A stretch of 64,000 nt of DNA from Streptomyces sp. GESEQ-35 (GCF_017948485.1 NZ_JAFFSX010000017.1:156208-220207), one strand, 5' to 3'; counted from the stretch's first letter, positions 10,232 through 19,622 are shown. A program made the numbers and translations. The notes: a model not told the origin generated them from the sequence alone.

Positions 10232-11131
10232 TCACACCCCGTCGTCCGCCGAGGCGCCGAGCAGGTCCGCCACCGCGCTCATGAAACCCTCGTCGAGCAT
10301 CGTGCGGGGCGCCGTGTCCCGGGAGGTGTCGAGGCCCGTGTCGTGGCAGGCGACGCTGATGAGGTAGCGGCCGAGGGCCTTGTGCGTACTGAAGGCCCAC
10401 TCGCCGCGCGCGGCGGGCGTACCGTCCGGCGCAAGCAGCCCGCCGCTTCCGATACCGAAGCCGAACTCGGAGAAGCCGAGCCGCAGTCCCTGCCCGAGGG
10501 CCTTGGTGTACGCCTCCTTCAGCGTCCACAGCCGCAGCAGCCCGGCCGACCGCTCGGCCTCGGGCAGCCGCTCCAGCCCCACGCGCTCGGCGGGCGTGCA
10601 CACATGCTCCTGCATCAGGTCGAACGACATCGTCCGCCCGGCGGGCTCCGCGTCGACGCCGATCCGCCCGTTGCGGCTGACCCCGACCGCGATGAGGTCG
10701 TCGGTGTGCGTGAGGCTCACGTCGATCTGGTCGAGCCCGCGCAGATAGGGCCGCCCGCCGATCTTGTACGCGAGGTCGAGGTCGGCCGCCCGGGTGTCCA
10801 GCGCGGCCGCGGCGGTGAACTTGGTGGCCAGCCGCGACGCCACGAACCGGAAGCGCACGACCGGGTCGGCGGTGCGCCGGTACCGCGTCCAGTCCCGCCC
10901 GAGCAGCGACCGCAACGCGGGGTCGGTGACGGCGGTGGCGAGCCACTGCCCCCAGGTGGTGTACACGACGGCGTTGCCCCGCAGCCGCATGTCCTCGCGC
11001 ACCTGGTGCCACGGGCCGTCGGGTCCGCTGACGTGCACCGGTTCGCTGATGCGGGCGGCGTCGAAGGCCGACGCGGGCACCGCGACCGGTTCGGCCCACG
11101 GGGCCGGGTCCGCCACTGTCACTCCGGTCAT
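10232..11131 (-). CDS. Sfp-type 4'-phosphopantetheinyl transferase (first of two)
   Basis: 299 residues. It attaches the phosphopantetheine arm of CoA to a Ser of carrier proteins. The family motifs are 'IGVDAEPAGR' (Mg2+-binding Asp/Glu, about residue 156) and 'LRLWTLKEAYTKALGQGL' (WxxKEAxxK). The N-terminal about 90 residues resemble the long-form enzymes associated with actinobacterial polyketide clusters. A GGAAGGGGGA ribosome site precedes the ATG. Likely partners are the three discrete carrier proteins in the window (13.3, 25.9 and 35.9 kb). Confidence 0.92.
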   Translation of the reverse strand: MTGVTVADPAPWAEPVAVPASAFDAARISEPVHVSGPDGPWHQVREDMRLRGNAVVYTTWGQWLATAVTDPALRSLLGRDWTRYRRTADPVVRFRFVASRLATKFTAAAALDTRAADLDLAYKIGGRPYLRGLDQIDVSLTHTDDLIAVGVSRNGRIGVDAEPAGRTMSFDLMQEHVCTPAERVGLERLPEAERSAGLLRLWTLKEAYTKALGQGLRLGFSEFGFGIGSGGLLAPDGTPAARGEWAFSTHKALGRYLISVACHDTGLDTSRDTAPRTMLDEGFMSAVADLLGASADDGV

Positions 11132-11215
11132 GCCTGTCCCCCTTCCCTCTTCCCTGTGTTTCCCTGTGTCGCGTTCTCGCGCCGCCCGCCGAGCCGTCGG
11201 CCGGACGCCGCACGG

Positions 11216-12976
11216 TCACTGTGCGAGCGGTGTCGCGTCCAGATCGCAGCTGAGTCCGGCCCGGTAGCGCCGGACCAGTTCGTCCAGTACGTACGCCGCG
11301 CAGCCGTCGGGCAGTTCGGGCACCGGGATGCCGAGCCGCTCGCCGATCCGGGACAGCGCGAGCACGGCCCACGCGGCGTCGGCGAGGAACGGGTCCGTGC
11401 CGTCCTGGCCCTCCCAGACGCCGAGTACCGCGGCCGCGGCGGCGATCAGGCTGTAGCGGTCACTGAGCACGCACACCGCGGGATCGCCCAGTGCGGAGGA
11501 CCCGTTCGGCGGCAGCCGACGGCAGGTCTCGCGCAGCGCGCGCAGCTCGGCGACGAACGCCTCGGCGAGTTCGGCGAGTGCGGTGATCTGGCCGCCGACT
11601 CCGCGGGACGGGGCGAGCCGGTCGGCCGAGCCGACGAGGGAGGCGGCCATGAAGTCGCCGCCGCCGGCGATGCCCAGCAACCGGTAGTCCAGCGGCGGCA
11701 GTTCGGCACCCTTGCGGAACAGCTCGGGCGGCGGCTCGTCCTCGGCGAACCAGGCACTCTCGGCGAGGGTGCGCAGCTGCGGCACGATCACGGCCTGGCA
11801 GGCGGCGGTGCCGGCGTGGCCGAGCCCGGCGACCGGAAGGTCCCGTACGAGCTTGTCGAGCGCGCCGTACTCGGGGCTGCCGTGCCGGTAGCCGCGGGAG
11901 CCCAGCACGGTGGAGAGCTCCTCCAGGTTCTCCCGCAGCAGGTCGGGCACGACGTACTTGACGGCGGCGGCGAGCACATGGGCCCGGTCGGGCAGCAGGC
12001 CCAGCGCGCGCAGGGCGACGGTGGCCATGGCGTCGCAGGCCAGCAGATCGGCGAAGACCCCGGTGAGCGGCTTGTGCCAGCGGCGGGCGACGGGCCCGCT
12101 GCGCCCGGTGGTCGCGGCCCGGACCGCGGAGTGCAGGACGGTGTCGGCGGCCGCGGTGACGACCCCGCAGATGACACTGCGGTTGACCTGGAAGGTGCGC
12201 AGGGCGAGCGCGACGCCTTCGCCGCTGCGGCCGACGAGGGCGTCCTCGGGCAGCGTGCGGCCGTCGAACTCCAGGCCGGAGAAGAGCGTTCCGCGCATCC
12301 CCGAGGTCTCGATCCGCGGGAGGTGCCGCATGGCGCCGGGCTCGGCCCGCGCGGGGTCGAGGAGGAACACGGAGTGGCTGCGCGGTCCGCGCGCGGCGTC
12401 GGTACGGGCGTAGACGATCTGTGCGTCGGCGCGCGCCGCGTTGATGATCAGGTCCTTGCGGCCGTAGAGCCCCAGCCCGCTCCGCCCGGCCGGACGGGCG
12501 GTGAACTCGTCCCTCAGGATGGCGTTGGCGTGGGCGAGTTCGTGGTGCAGGATCGTGGCGCGTCCGCCGCCGAGCAGCAGTTCGGCGAGGTCGCGGCGCT
12601 GGTCGGGGGTGCCGGCCGCCCAGACGGCGCCGGTGGCGAACAGCGAGGTGATGCCGTACCCGAAGCCGAGCGCGACGTCGCGCCGGAAGACGGGGCGCAG
12701 GGTGCGCGCGAGCAGATCGGCGCGGGTGAGGCGCCCGCCGTACTCGACGGGTACGAACTCCGCGGCCAGGCCGGCCCCGTCGAGCAGTGCCTCGGTCGCG
12801 GCGGGCGGGGTGCGCCGGTGGTCGGCGGCGAACAGGGCGCGCAGCCCGTGCGGGTTGGCGGGGTCGTACGGATCGCCGAGCAGGGCCTCGAGCCGCGCGG
12901 CGCGCGCAAGTGCGAGTGCCTCCCAGCGGCCGCGCCCGGCGCCCGCCGTACGTACGGTCTCGGCTGTGGTGGTCAT
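11216..12976 (-). CDS. Large acyl-CoA dehydrogenase-like flavoprotein
   Basis: 586 residues from the ATG at 12976, longer than the usual 380-400 of the family because of an extra C-terminal helical region. It shows the acyl-CoA dehydrogenase order of all-helical N-domain, beta domain ('LDGAGLAAEFVPVEYGG' and the middle strands around 'GRKDLIINAARADAQIVYARTD') and C-terminal helices. I cannot point to a catalytic Glu. Its position next to an FkbJ-like ACP suggests it oxidises an ACP-bound acyl group, perhaps a starter or extender precursor. An AAGGAG lies about 15 bp upstream, slightly far. A SARP-type box lies 82 bp upstream. Confidence 0.72.
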   Translation of the reverse strand: MTTTAETVRTAGAGRGRWEALALARAARLEALLGDPYDPANPHGLRALFAADHRRTPPAATEALLDGAGLAAEFVPVEYGGRLTRADLLARTLRPVFRRDVALGFGYGITSLFATGAVWAAGTPDQRRDLAELLLGGGRATILHHELAHANAILRDEFTARPAGRSGLGLYGRKDLIINAARADAQIVYARTDAARGPRSHSVFLLDPARAEPGAMRHLPRIETSGMRGTLFSGLEFDGRTLPEDALVGRSGEGVALALRTFQVNRSVICGVVTAAADTVLHSAVRAATTGRSGPVARRWHKPLTGVFADLLACDAMATVALRALGLLPDRAHVLAAAVKYVVPDLLRENLEELSTVLGSRGYRHGSPEYGALDKLVRDLPVAGLGHAGTAACQAVIVPQLRTLAESAWFAEDEPPPELFRKGAELPPLDYRLLGIAGGGDFMAASLVGSADRLAPSRGVGGQITALAELAEAFVAELRALRETCRRLPPNGSSALGDPAVCVLSDRYSLIAAAAAVLGVWEGQDGTDPFLADAAWAVLALSRIGERLGIPVPELPDGCAAYVLDELVRRYRAGLSCDLDATPLAQ

Positions 12977-13057
12977 GGCGGCGTTGGTCAGCTCCTTCGT
13001 ACCTCTACGTACCTGTCGCACATCTACGCCCGACACTGACGGCCGCTCCTCGCAGCG

Positions 13058-13075
13058 CGCTGGAGCAGCGCTCGA
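13058..13075 (-). promoter_or_regulatory. Candidate SARP box for the acyl-CoA dehydrogenase
   Basis: Minus strand TCGAGCG-CTGC-TCCAGCG: two close matches to the SARP heptamer with exactly 4 bp between them (11-bp period). It lies in the 312-bp gap between the ACP operon terminator and the dehydrogenase start. Apart from the terminator at 13232-13268, nothing else is visible in that gap. Confidence 0.55.
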
Positions 13076-13231
13076 CATTCCGTCCACAAATCCGGGGTCG
13101 GGCCGGGAGCCGGTGGCGGGAAACCGCAGAACAGACCGCATGGACGGTTTCTTTCTCGATCGCCACCCGAGCAACCCTCAAGCGGAACACAGGAGTTCCA
13201 CGACCGTCTCCCGAGAAAAGGACATGAAAAA

Positions 13232-13268
13232 GGGCTGCCGCGATCCCGTCCGGGATGTGCGGCAGCCT
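13232..13268 (-). terminator. Intrinsic terminator of the 20.5-13.3 kb leftward operon
   Basis: Arms 13233-13241 and 13259-13267 pair perfectly (GGCTGCCGC/GCGGCAGCC), with an inner GATCCC/GGGAT extension. On the minus strand the hairpin is followed by five T residues (13226-13230 complement). This is a classic rho-independent terminator about 20 bp after the ACP stop codon. Confidence 0.85.
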
Positions 13269-13288
13269 CAGCTCGGCCGGCCACGGCC

Positions 13289-13540
13289 CTAGTGGGGAAC
13301 CGGGGCGGACAACTTACGGGTGACGAGGGCGTCGAGGGCGCCGATGGACCGGAAGTACTCCAGCTCCAGGTCGTCCTCTTCGACGGTGATGCCGAACTCG
13401 TGCTCGACGAAGGACACCAGCTGCATCGCGAACACCGAGCTGACGAAGCCGAGTTCGAAGATGTCGTCGTCCCCCAGATCCTGCACCGGGAAGAACCGGG
13501 AGAGGTAGCCCGCGATCCTGGTCCTGCTGTCCGTGCTCAT
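13289..13540 (-). CDS. Discrete acyl carrier protein, FkbJ-like
   Basis: 83 residues, four-helix carrier protein. The phosphopantetheine Ser lies in 'ELGFVSSVFAMQLV' (about residue 34), where the usual DSL is VSS. That local pattern, with 'EEDDLELEYFRSIGALDALV' after it, is typical of carrier proteins that hold CoA-independent extender or starter precursors (FkbJ type) rather than the PKS chain ACP at 25.9 kb. It neighbours a large acyl-CoA dehydrogenase, but no FkbH-type glyceryl transferase is visible in this window. Last gene before the terminator. Confidence 0.85.
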   Translation of the reverse strand: MSTDSRTRIAGYLSRFFPVQDLGDDDIFELGFVSSVFAMQLVSFVEHEFGITVEEDDLELEYFRSIGALDALVTRKLSAPVPH

Positions 13541-13564
13541 CTCTGCCTCCGTCCTGTCGTCGGC

Positions 13565-14521
13565 TCAGGCCGCCCGGGTCACGGACTCCGCATACCGCCG
13601 GGCCAGCTCAAGGGTGGCCGTGGAATTGCGCCCGAGAGCCTCCCGCACATGGCGCCGGGCCCGGCCGAGGTCCGCCCCCGGCCCCAGCACCCGCTCCACC
13701 GCCTCCTCCCGCAGCACCACACTGTGCTGCGCGACCGCGCTCACCCCGTGCTCGTCGGAGACGACGTTCCACTCCCCGGTGTGCGCCTCCATCAGCGCGG
13801 GCGTGACGGTCTGCTTGTAGACGATCCGCCCCGCGTGCGGAAAACAGATCCGCACGGACTCGGTGGTGTGCGTCGCCCCGTCCGCGGTGAGCGTGTCCAT
13901 CGACATGATCTGCACCCCGGGAATGTCCTCCGTCAGCTCCAGCCGCTCCACATGCGGAATGAGCTCGGGCCAGTCACCGACCCGGTAGAGGAACTCGTAC
14001 ACCGGCTCGGCGGGCGCATCGATACGGACCGTGTCCTCGAAGGACAGCACCAGCTCGTCGAACCGTCGCCAGCGCTCCGCGAGCGACTTCAGACTCGCCA
14101 GCTCGGCCCGGGAGTTGAGCTCCAGGACCTGCTCCACCCAGGACAGTTCACCCGCGCTGTCCCCGAGCACCGAAAAGTCGTGCAGCAGTGTCAGCACACT
14201 GGTCCCGTCGGGCCGCTCCTCGACGATCCACGTGCCGTGCATCTTCGTCACCGGCAGCTGCGGATGCGTCTGGTGGAACTCGACGCACCGCGTCCTGGGG
14301 TCCTGGATCCGCTCCGAGATCCACGACCTGACCCGGCGGCCCGCCGTCGCCCACATCCGCAGCCGCTCGTTCGTGCCGTCGAACTCCAGCCGCTCCACAT
14401 GCACGTTCTCCGGGAAGAACAACGGCCACCGCACCACGTCCGTGATCAGCCCGTACACGACCCCGGCCGGGGCGTCCACCTCGGCCGAGTGCGAGGTACG
14501 GTGCACACGCTCACCGGTCAT
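13565..14521 (-). CDS. Aromatase/cyclase, two-domain SRPBCC type (copy 1)
   Basis: 318 residues with two START/SRPBCC hot-dog-pocket domains (about 5-155 and 165-310), each with the 'VYGLI..VRWPLFFP' and 'VYEFLYRVGDWPELIPHVERLELTED' entrance. Enzymes of this class fold and aromatise the first ring of a reduced polyketide held on the ACP. The start at 14521 is set by the MTGERVHRTSHSAEVDAP N-terminus, which matches the second copy at 53.6 kb; the longer open frame upstream is antisense to the hydroxylase. The start lies 2 bp from the hydroxylase stop. Confidence 0.92.
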   Translation of the reverse strand: MTGERVHRTSHSAEVDAPAGVVYGLITDVVRWPLFFPENVHVERLEFDGTNERLRMWATAGRRVRSWISERIQDPRTRCVEFHQTHPQLPVTKMHGTWIVEERPDGTSVLTLLHDFSVLGDSAGELSWVEQVLELNSRAELASLKSLAERWRRFDELVLSFEDTVRIDAPAEPVYEFLYRVGDWPELIPHVERLELTEDIPGVQIMSMDTLTADGATHTTESVRICFPHAGRIVYKQTVTPALMEAHTGEWNVVSDEHGVSAVAQHSVVLREEAVERVLGPGADLGRARRHVREALGRNSTATLELARRYAESVTRAA

Positions 14522-14523
14522 GA

Positions 14524-16245
14524 TCAGTGCTCCTTCGGGCGAGGGACAGGGGTGGGCAGGTCGGGCGCCGGTTCGCGCCGGGCCTCCCGGGCGAGCGGGT
14601 CCGAAAGTCCCAGCGGGGCGAACGCCCCGTCCAGGACGGAGCGCGTCAACTGGCTGCCGCGCGCGGCGACATAGCCGTCCGGGCGGACCAGCACCCAGCA
14701 GCCCGGGGCGAGGCCGAGCGCGGTGCGCAGCCGGGCGTCGGGGTCGGCGAGCGGGGCGGGTCCGTCGGCGTCCTTGCCGCCGACGGTCCGCACGGAAAGC
14801 CACTCGCCGTACTGGACGGCGGCGGTGACGGCGACGCCGACGGGCGTGTCCCCGGGGCCGGTGCCGCCCTCGGCGAGCAGCAACGTCCAGCGCGGGTCGC
14901 GCAGTTCGTCGTGCAGGGCACGGCAGCCGGGGGACTCGGGATCGTGCACCTGGGCCTCGGTGATCCGCCGGCCGGGCCAGGGGGTGGGGGTCGGTACGGT
15001 CCCGGACAGCACCACGGGGCCGACACCGACGACATGCACGTAGGACTCGACACTGTTCAGAGAGGATTCGCCGTACTCGATGCGCAGGCCGGACATGCCG
15101 CCGAGGACCTTGCGCTGGATGGCGCGGCGCAGGGCCGGGACGGTGCGCACGACGGCGAAGACGACGGGCAGCGCGGCCGAGGCGAGGAGGTTCTTCAGCT
15201 GGACGAGGAAGGTGGCGGTGCGGGTGGAGCCGAGGAGTGCCTCGCCGATCGGTACGCGTTCCTCGCTGTAGGTGTCGAGCAGGGCGGGTCCCGCGTTGCC
15301 CTGGTCGACCTGGGCGATTTTCCAGGCGAGGTTGTACGCCTCCTGGACGCCGGTGTTCATGCCCTGTCCGGAGGCGGGGCTGTGCACGTGCGCGGCGTCG
15401 CCGGCCACGAAGACACGGCCGTCGTGCATGCGTTGCACCATCCGCTGCTGGAAGGTGAACACGGACGTCCACTCGGGCTCGCCGACCCTGACCTCACGGC
15501 CGAGCCCCTTGGACAGCCGGGCCCCCAGCCGGGCGGCGCCGCCGTCGGGTGCGGGCGCGGTGTCGAGGAGCCGCCAGTGCCCGTCGCGGGCGTAGGGCAC
15601 CATCATCAGGGCGTGTCCGCCGGTGTGGGTCCAGTAGATGGTGTCGGGCGGCAGGTCGGTGTCGACGGGCGCGTCGGCGAGCATCCAGGTCTCGCTGGTC
15701 TCGCCGGTCAGTTCCAGACCGAGCAGCTTGCGCACGGTGCTGTGCCCGCCGTCGCAGCCGACCAGCCATGAGGTCCGGGCGCTCTCCTCGGCGCCGTCGG
15801 CGTCGCGCAGGCGGATGCGCACACCGTCCGTGTCCTGCTCGAACCCGGTCAGCCGTACACCCCACTCGATCTCGACGCCGAGCCGGGCCACGGCCTCGCG
15901 CAGCACGGCCTCGGTGTCGGTCTGCGAGACGATGAGCGTGTAGGGGTACGAGGTCGGCATCGTCGAGTAGTCGGCCTCCAGACGCACCAGCCGGTGTCCG
16001 CCGGAGTACATGGTGAAGGCGCGGTTGCGCCGGCCCCGTTCGAGCAGCGCGTCGACGACGCCCAGCTGCGCGAACGTCTCCAGGGTGCGGGGGTGCACGG
16101 CCACGGCCCGGCTGGTGCGCGCGGGCCCGGGGGCGGCGTCGACCAGCCGCACCCGCACTCCCCTGCGGGCGAGTTCGTGGGCGGCGGTCAGACCGACGGG
16201 ACCCGCGCCGACGACGACGGCCCGCGGCCGGTCGAGGTCGTGCAT
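14524..16245 (-). CDS. FAD-dependent aromatic hydroxylase
   Basis: 573 residues, class A flavoprotein monooxygenase that inserts oxygen into the aromatic polyketide using NAD(P)H and O2. The FAD fingerprint 'VVVGAGPVGLTAAHELARRG' is at residues 9-28, the DG motif at 'GCDGGHSTVRKLLG' and the second FAD motif at 'VFVAGDAAHVHSPASGQG'. The C-terminal about 120 residues are the thioredoxin-like dimerisation domain seen in PgaE/RdmE-type angucycline and anthracycline hydroxylases. The ATG at 16245 overlaps the stop of the ABM gene by one base (TGATG). Confidence 0.9.
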   Translation of the reverse strand: MHDLDRPRAVVVGAGPVGLTAAHELARRGVRVRLVDAAPGPARTSRAVAVHPRTLETFAQLGVVDALLERGRRNRAFTMYSGGHRLVRLEADYSTMPTSYPYTLIVSQTDTEAVLREAVARLGVEIEWGVRLTGFEQDTDGVRIRLRDADGAEESARTSWLVGCDGGHSTVRKLLGLELTGETSETWMLADAPVDTDLPPDTIYWTHTGGHALMMVPYARDGHWRLLDTAPAPDGGAARLGARLSKGLGREVRVGEPEWTSVFTFQQRMVQRMHDGRVFVAGDAAHVHSPASGQGMNTGVQEAYNLAWKIAQVDQGNAGPALLDTYSEERVPIGEALLGSTRTATFLVQLKNLLASAALPVVFAVVRTVPALRRAIQRKVLGGMSGLRIEYGESSLNSVESYVHVVGVGPVVLSGTVPTPTPWPGRRITEAQVHDPESPGCRALHDELRDPRWTLLLAEGGTGPGDTPVGVAVTAAVQYGEWLSVRTVGGKDADGPAPLADPDARLRTALGLAPGCWVLVRPDGYVAARGSQLTRSVLDGAFAPLGLSDPLAREARREPAPDLPTPVPRPKEH

Positions 16246-16532
16246 CACGCGCTCTCCTCGACCGTCTCGTACAGCCCCGGGTCGGGCGTGGCCAGCGGGC
16301 CCAGGCCCTTGACCAGCGACTGGAACTCCTCGCTGCGTACGGCCTGCTGGTGGGCGACGGCGTCCTGCCACACGGCCAGCTCGAGGAAGACGTTGGGCGC
16401 GCCCGCGTGACGGAGGGTCTGGTGGCTGACGTAGCCGGGCTGGGCGGCCATGTAGGAGGTGAGCCTGCCCTTGACGGCGAGGAAGGTGTCGAGGTCGCCG
16501 TGGACGGTCAGCTTGTTGACGAAGGTCACCAT
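16245..16532 (-). CDS. Small ABM-family monooxygenase (quinone-forming type)
   Basis: 95 residues, a single ferredoxin-like ABM domain, as in cofactor-free oxygenases that turn anthrones into anthraquinones. Seen: 'FVNKLTVHGDLDTFLAVKGRL', 'QPGYVSHQTLRHAG', and the aromatic strand 'FLELAVWQDAVAHQQAV'. Such proteins dimerise and bind the polyketide between subunits. Coupled to the downstream hydroxylase by a one-base overlap. A second ABM protein lies at 27.9 kb. Confidence 0.85.
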   Translation of the reverse strand: MVTFVNKLTVHGDLDTFLAVKGRLTSYMAAQPGYVSHQTLRHAGAPNVFLELAVWQDAVAHQQAVRSEEFQSLVKGLGPLATPDPGLYETVEESA

Positions 16533-16593
16533 GGTCTTCTCCTGAGAACCTGGGGGATTCGGATGTGCGGGTGTGCGGGTGCGGGCGCCGGGG

Positions 16594-18183
16594 TCAGGAC
16601 GCGGCTCTCTGTATGAGCCGCTGCCGGATCAGGCGCCGGGCCGGCTTGCCGGTGGGGGTGCGATCCACGGCGTCCAGGGCTTCGGTGAGGCGGATCCGCT
16701 CGAAGTGGGCGAGCTGTTCGTTGGCCCGTGCCGTGACCGAGTCGAGGACGTCGAGGATCCGGTGGGGGCGACCGGAGGTGTCGTGGTCCGCGCGCAGGAC
16801 GACGCCCGCCCAGACCAGGCCGCCGTGTTCTTCGTCGGGCCAGCCGGCGACCACGCAGTCGGCGACCCTCGGGTCGGTGGCGAGGATCCCTTCGACACGG
16901 CTGGGCGAGACGATCTCGTTGTCGTACTTGAAGATGTCGTCGATCCGGTCGACCAGCCACAGGGCCCCGTCGTCGTCGACGTATCCGACGTCCCCGGTGG
17001 AGAACCAGCCGTCCGCGTCGATGCGCTCACAGGTCTGCTCGCCGAGGTAGCCGGCCATCAGCTGGGGGCCCTTGACCTGCACCTCGCCGCTGGACCAGAC
17101 GTCGACCGGGCGGCGGGTGGTGAGGTCGACGAGCCGGCACTCGGTTCCGGGCACCGGGGCGCCGACCGCGCCGGGCCGGTAGCCGTCGGGCTGCTGGCAG
17201 TGGGTGAGCGGGGAGAGTTCGGCCATGCCGTAGCCCTGGACGACGGGGACGCCGAGCAGGTCGCGCAGGGTGCGGGCGGCTTCCCGGCGCAGTCCGGAGC
17301 CGCCGGAGAGCACGGCCGTGAGCGCGGGTCCGCCCCGCGCGGCGCGCTCGGTCGCGGCGAGGCGTCCGTCAGCGGCGAGGCGGTGCAGTCGTGCGGGCAG
17401 CCCGTAGTAGTGGGTGGCGCCGGTGCCGGCGGCCACGGCCAGCGAGAGAAGCGGGTCGGGGTCCTGGCACAGCACCTGGCAGGCGCCCGCGTCGAGCGCC
17501 GAGTTGAGGTGCATGACGTGGTACAGCGGCAGGTGGTTGACGGTCACCGAGTCGCGGCCCAGGCGGTGGGCGAGGGCGGTCTGCCGGGCGTTGGCGACCA
17601 CGTTGCGGTGGGTGAGCAGTACGCCCTTGGGGCGGCCGGTGGTCCCGGTGGTGAACTGCACGCAGGCGACGGCGTCCCGCTCGGCGTGGACCGGTTCGGG
17701 GGTGTCCGGCATCCCTTCCAGGGCGGTGTGCAGGGGCACGCAGCCGGGGGGCACCACGGCGTCGGGCGCGTCGGTCACCACGATGGTGTGCAGCGCGGGC
17801 AGCGCACCCCGCATCTTGGCCAGCAGTCCGGCCGTCGCGGCGGGCACCAGAGCGATCTCGGCCCCGGACGCGGCGAAGACGTGCCGCAGTCCGTCCTCGC
17901 CGATCAGCGGGTTGACCAGCACGACCGTGGCCCCGCCGCGTATCGCGCCGTAGTAGCCGGCGGCGAAGACCGGGTCGAGGACGTTGGCCACGCCGATCCG
18001 CACGCCCGGCCGGCCGGCGGTCAGTTGCTGCACGAGCACGGCGATCCGGTCGGCCCGGGCGTCGAGTTCACGGAAGGAGAGGGCCGCGCGGGCGGTGCGG
18101 ACGGCGGTGCCGTCCGGGTCGCGCTCGGCGGCCGCGCGCAGCAGACCGTCCACCGGGAACTCGGGATACGTGAACTTCGGCAC
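16594..18183 (-). CDS. Acyl-CoA synthetase / AMP-dependent acyl ligase
   Basis: 529 residues from a GTG with a well-placed GGAGGAG. It belongs to the ANL adenylating family: P-loop 'FTTGTTGRPKGVLLTH' (about 190-205), 'QGYGMAELSP' (A5), 'GWFSTGDVGYVDDDGALWLVDRIDD' (A7-A8) and the catalytic Lys in 'TPTGKPARR' near the C-terminus. It activates a carboxylic acid as adenylate and passes it to CoA or to a carrier such as the ACP at 13.3 kb. The substrate cannot be read from the sequence. A longer frame to 18219 is possible but lacks a better ribosome site. Confidence 0.88.
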   Translation of the reverse strand: MPKFTYPEFPVDGLLRAAAERDPDGTAVRTARAALSFRELDARADRIAVLVQQLTAGRPGVRIGVANVLDPVFAAGYYGAIRGGATVVLVNPLIGEDGLRHVFAASGAEIALVPAATAGLLAKMRGALPALHTIVVTDAPDAVVPPGCVPLHTALEGMPDTPEPVHAERDAVACVQFTTGTTGRPKGVLLTHRNVVANARQTALAHRLGRDSVTVNHLPLYHVMHLNSALDAGACQVLCQDPDPLLSLAVAAGTGATHYYGLPARLHRLAADGRLAATERAARGGPALTAVLSGGSGLRREAARTLRDLLGVPVVQGYGMAELSPLTHCQQPDGYRPGAVGAPVPGTECRLVDLTTRRPVDVWSSGEVQVKGPQLMAGYLGEQTCERIDADGWFSTGDVGYVDDDGALWLVDRIDDIFKYDNEIVSPSRVEGILATDPRVADCVVAGWPDEEHGGLVWAGVVLRADHDTSGRPHRILDVLDSVTARANEQLAHFERIRLTEALDAVDRTPTGKPARRLIRQRLIQRAAS

Positions 18184-18299
18184 GGTTCTCCTCCGGGTCT
18201 CGGTAGGCGGCGCGCACACCGCTCGACGGGTTCACGTTCCGCCGGACCGCTTGAGGAATGTTCGAAGGGTGCTCGATCTGTACTGCACTGCACCCCTGC

Positions 18300-19589
18300 T
18301 CACCCTCGAACGCCGGACCGTGTCCCCTCACTTGTGCTGCTGGGCACGAACAGGTCGCTGCGCACGCTGACCGGGTCGGCGCCGTACGCGATCCTGCGGG
18401 TGATGCGCTCGCCGAGCGGGGTGCGGGTGACCACCGAGGCGGCGCGGGCGCGCAGCCGGGTGGTGACGGGTCCGCCGCGGCCGAGCAGCGCCTTGGCCTG
18501 AAGCCGCTGCATCCGGTGCACGGCGGCGGCCGCGGGCCTGCGGCGCAGCTCGTAGGGGAGCAGCCGGGTGCGGCTCGCGTCGCCCGCGCGGACGGCGTCG
18601 AGCAGGACGGGGTGGGCGGCGGCCGCGTCCTGGAGGGCGAGGTTGATGCCCTGGGCGCCGATCGGCCCGTGCGTGTGGGCGCTGTCACCGACGAGCATCA
18701 GCCCGTCGCGCACCCACTCCTCGGCCTGGGCGGCGAACACGTCGAGCAGCTTCAGGTCCGCGAGAGCGGGCGGATGCTCGCGGAACAGTTCCGTGAACTG
18801 CGGCAGCGCGTCGGTCAGTTCGCGGCGGATCGCGTCGATCCCCTGGGCCGCGACCCGGTTCCAGGTCCCGTGCGGCAGGGTCCAGCCGATGCGCAGCCGG
18901 TCGGGGTGGGTGTCGTGGACGAGGAGGGCGCCGCGCTCGGTGCGGTGGACCCGTACGTGCCCGGTGGCCCCGCCCGGCGCGGGCAGCGCGAACCACACCA
19001 CGTCCTGGTCGAACGCCTCGGTCCGTCCGGCGTCGATGCCGGCCAGCATCCGGGTCCGGGAGTACCGGCCGTCGGCGCCGGCCACGACGTGCGCCCGCAC
19101 CATCGCCGTGTGCCCGTTCCCGTGCTGCGCCACGGCCCCGGTGACCCGGTCGCCGTCGCGCAGCAGCGCACTGAGCCGGTAGCCCTCCAGCAGGGTGAAT
19201 CCGGGCAGGGCACGGCAGGCGGCGAGGAGCTCGTGCAGCAGATGGCGCTGGGGCAGGGCGAGCAGACAGTCGTACGGCGGTGTCAGGCGCCGGTAGTCGA
19301 TGTCGAGCAGCAGCCGTTCGTCCTGGAGGACCTGGAAGCCCTTCAGCGTGCAGGCTCCGCGGGCCCGGGCGCCGTCGAGGACGCCCAGTTCGCCGAGGAT
19401 GCGCTGCCCGCCGGGCTGGAGGATCTCGCCGTGGAAGTCGCGGCGCAGCCCGGTGGAGCGCTCCAGCAGGGCGACGCTGACGCCGGAGCGCAGCAGCATC
19501 AGGGTGAGCGCGAGCCCGGCGGGGCCTGCGCCGACCACACAGACGTCGGTACGCAGTTCGTTGACCCGACCCATCTCGGGCACCTTCAT
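18300..19589 (-). CDS. FAD-dependent monooxygenase, UbiH/PHBH-like
   Basis: 429 residues. 'VCVVGAGPAGLALTLMLLRSG' binds the ADP part of FAD (about 16-36), 'VAGADGRYSRTRM' is the DG motif and 'LMLVGDSAHTHGPIGAQGIN' contacts the flavin ribityl chain. It is shorter than the hydroxylase at 14.5 kb and lacks the thioredoxin-like tail, so it is a separate hydroxylation or oxidative ring-opening step. An AGGAGG precedes the ATG by 6 bp. The 116-bp gap to the acyl ligase start shows no gene. Confidence 0.88.
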   Translation of the reverse strand: MKVPEMGRVNELRTDVCVVGAGPAGLALTLMLLRSGVSVALLERSTGLRRDFHGEILQPGGQRILGELGVLDGARARGACTLKGFQVLQDERLLLDIDYRRLTPPYDCLLALPQRHLLHELLAACRALPGFTLLEGYRLSALLRDGDRVTGAVAQHGNGHTAMVRAHVVAGADGRYSRTRMLAGIDAGRTEAFDQDVVWFALPAPGGATGHVRVHRTERGALLVHDTHPDRLRIGWTLPHGTWNRVAAQGIDAIRRELTDALPQFTELFREHPPALADLKLLDVFAAQAEEWVRDGLMLVGDSAHTHGPIGAQGINLALQDAAAAHPVLLDAVRAGDASRTRLLPYELRRRPAAAAVHRMQRLQAKALLGRGGPVTTRLRARAASVVTRTPLGERITRRIAYGADPVSVRSDLFVPSSTSEGTRSGVRG

Positions 19590-19622
19590 GCTCGTCCTCC
19601 TGTGGTGGGACGGGCCGTCGAT

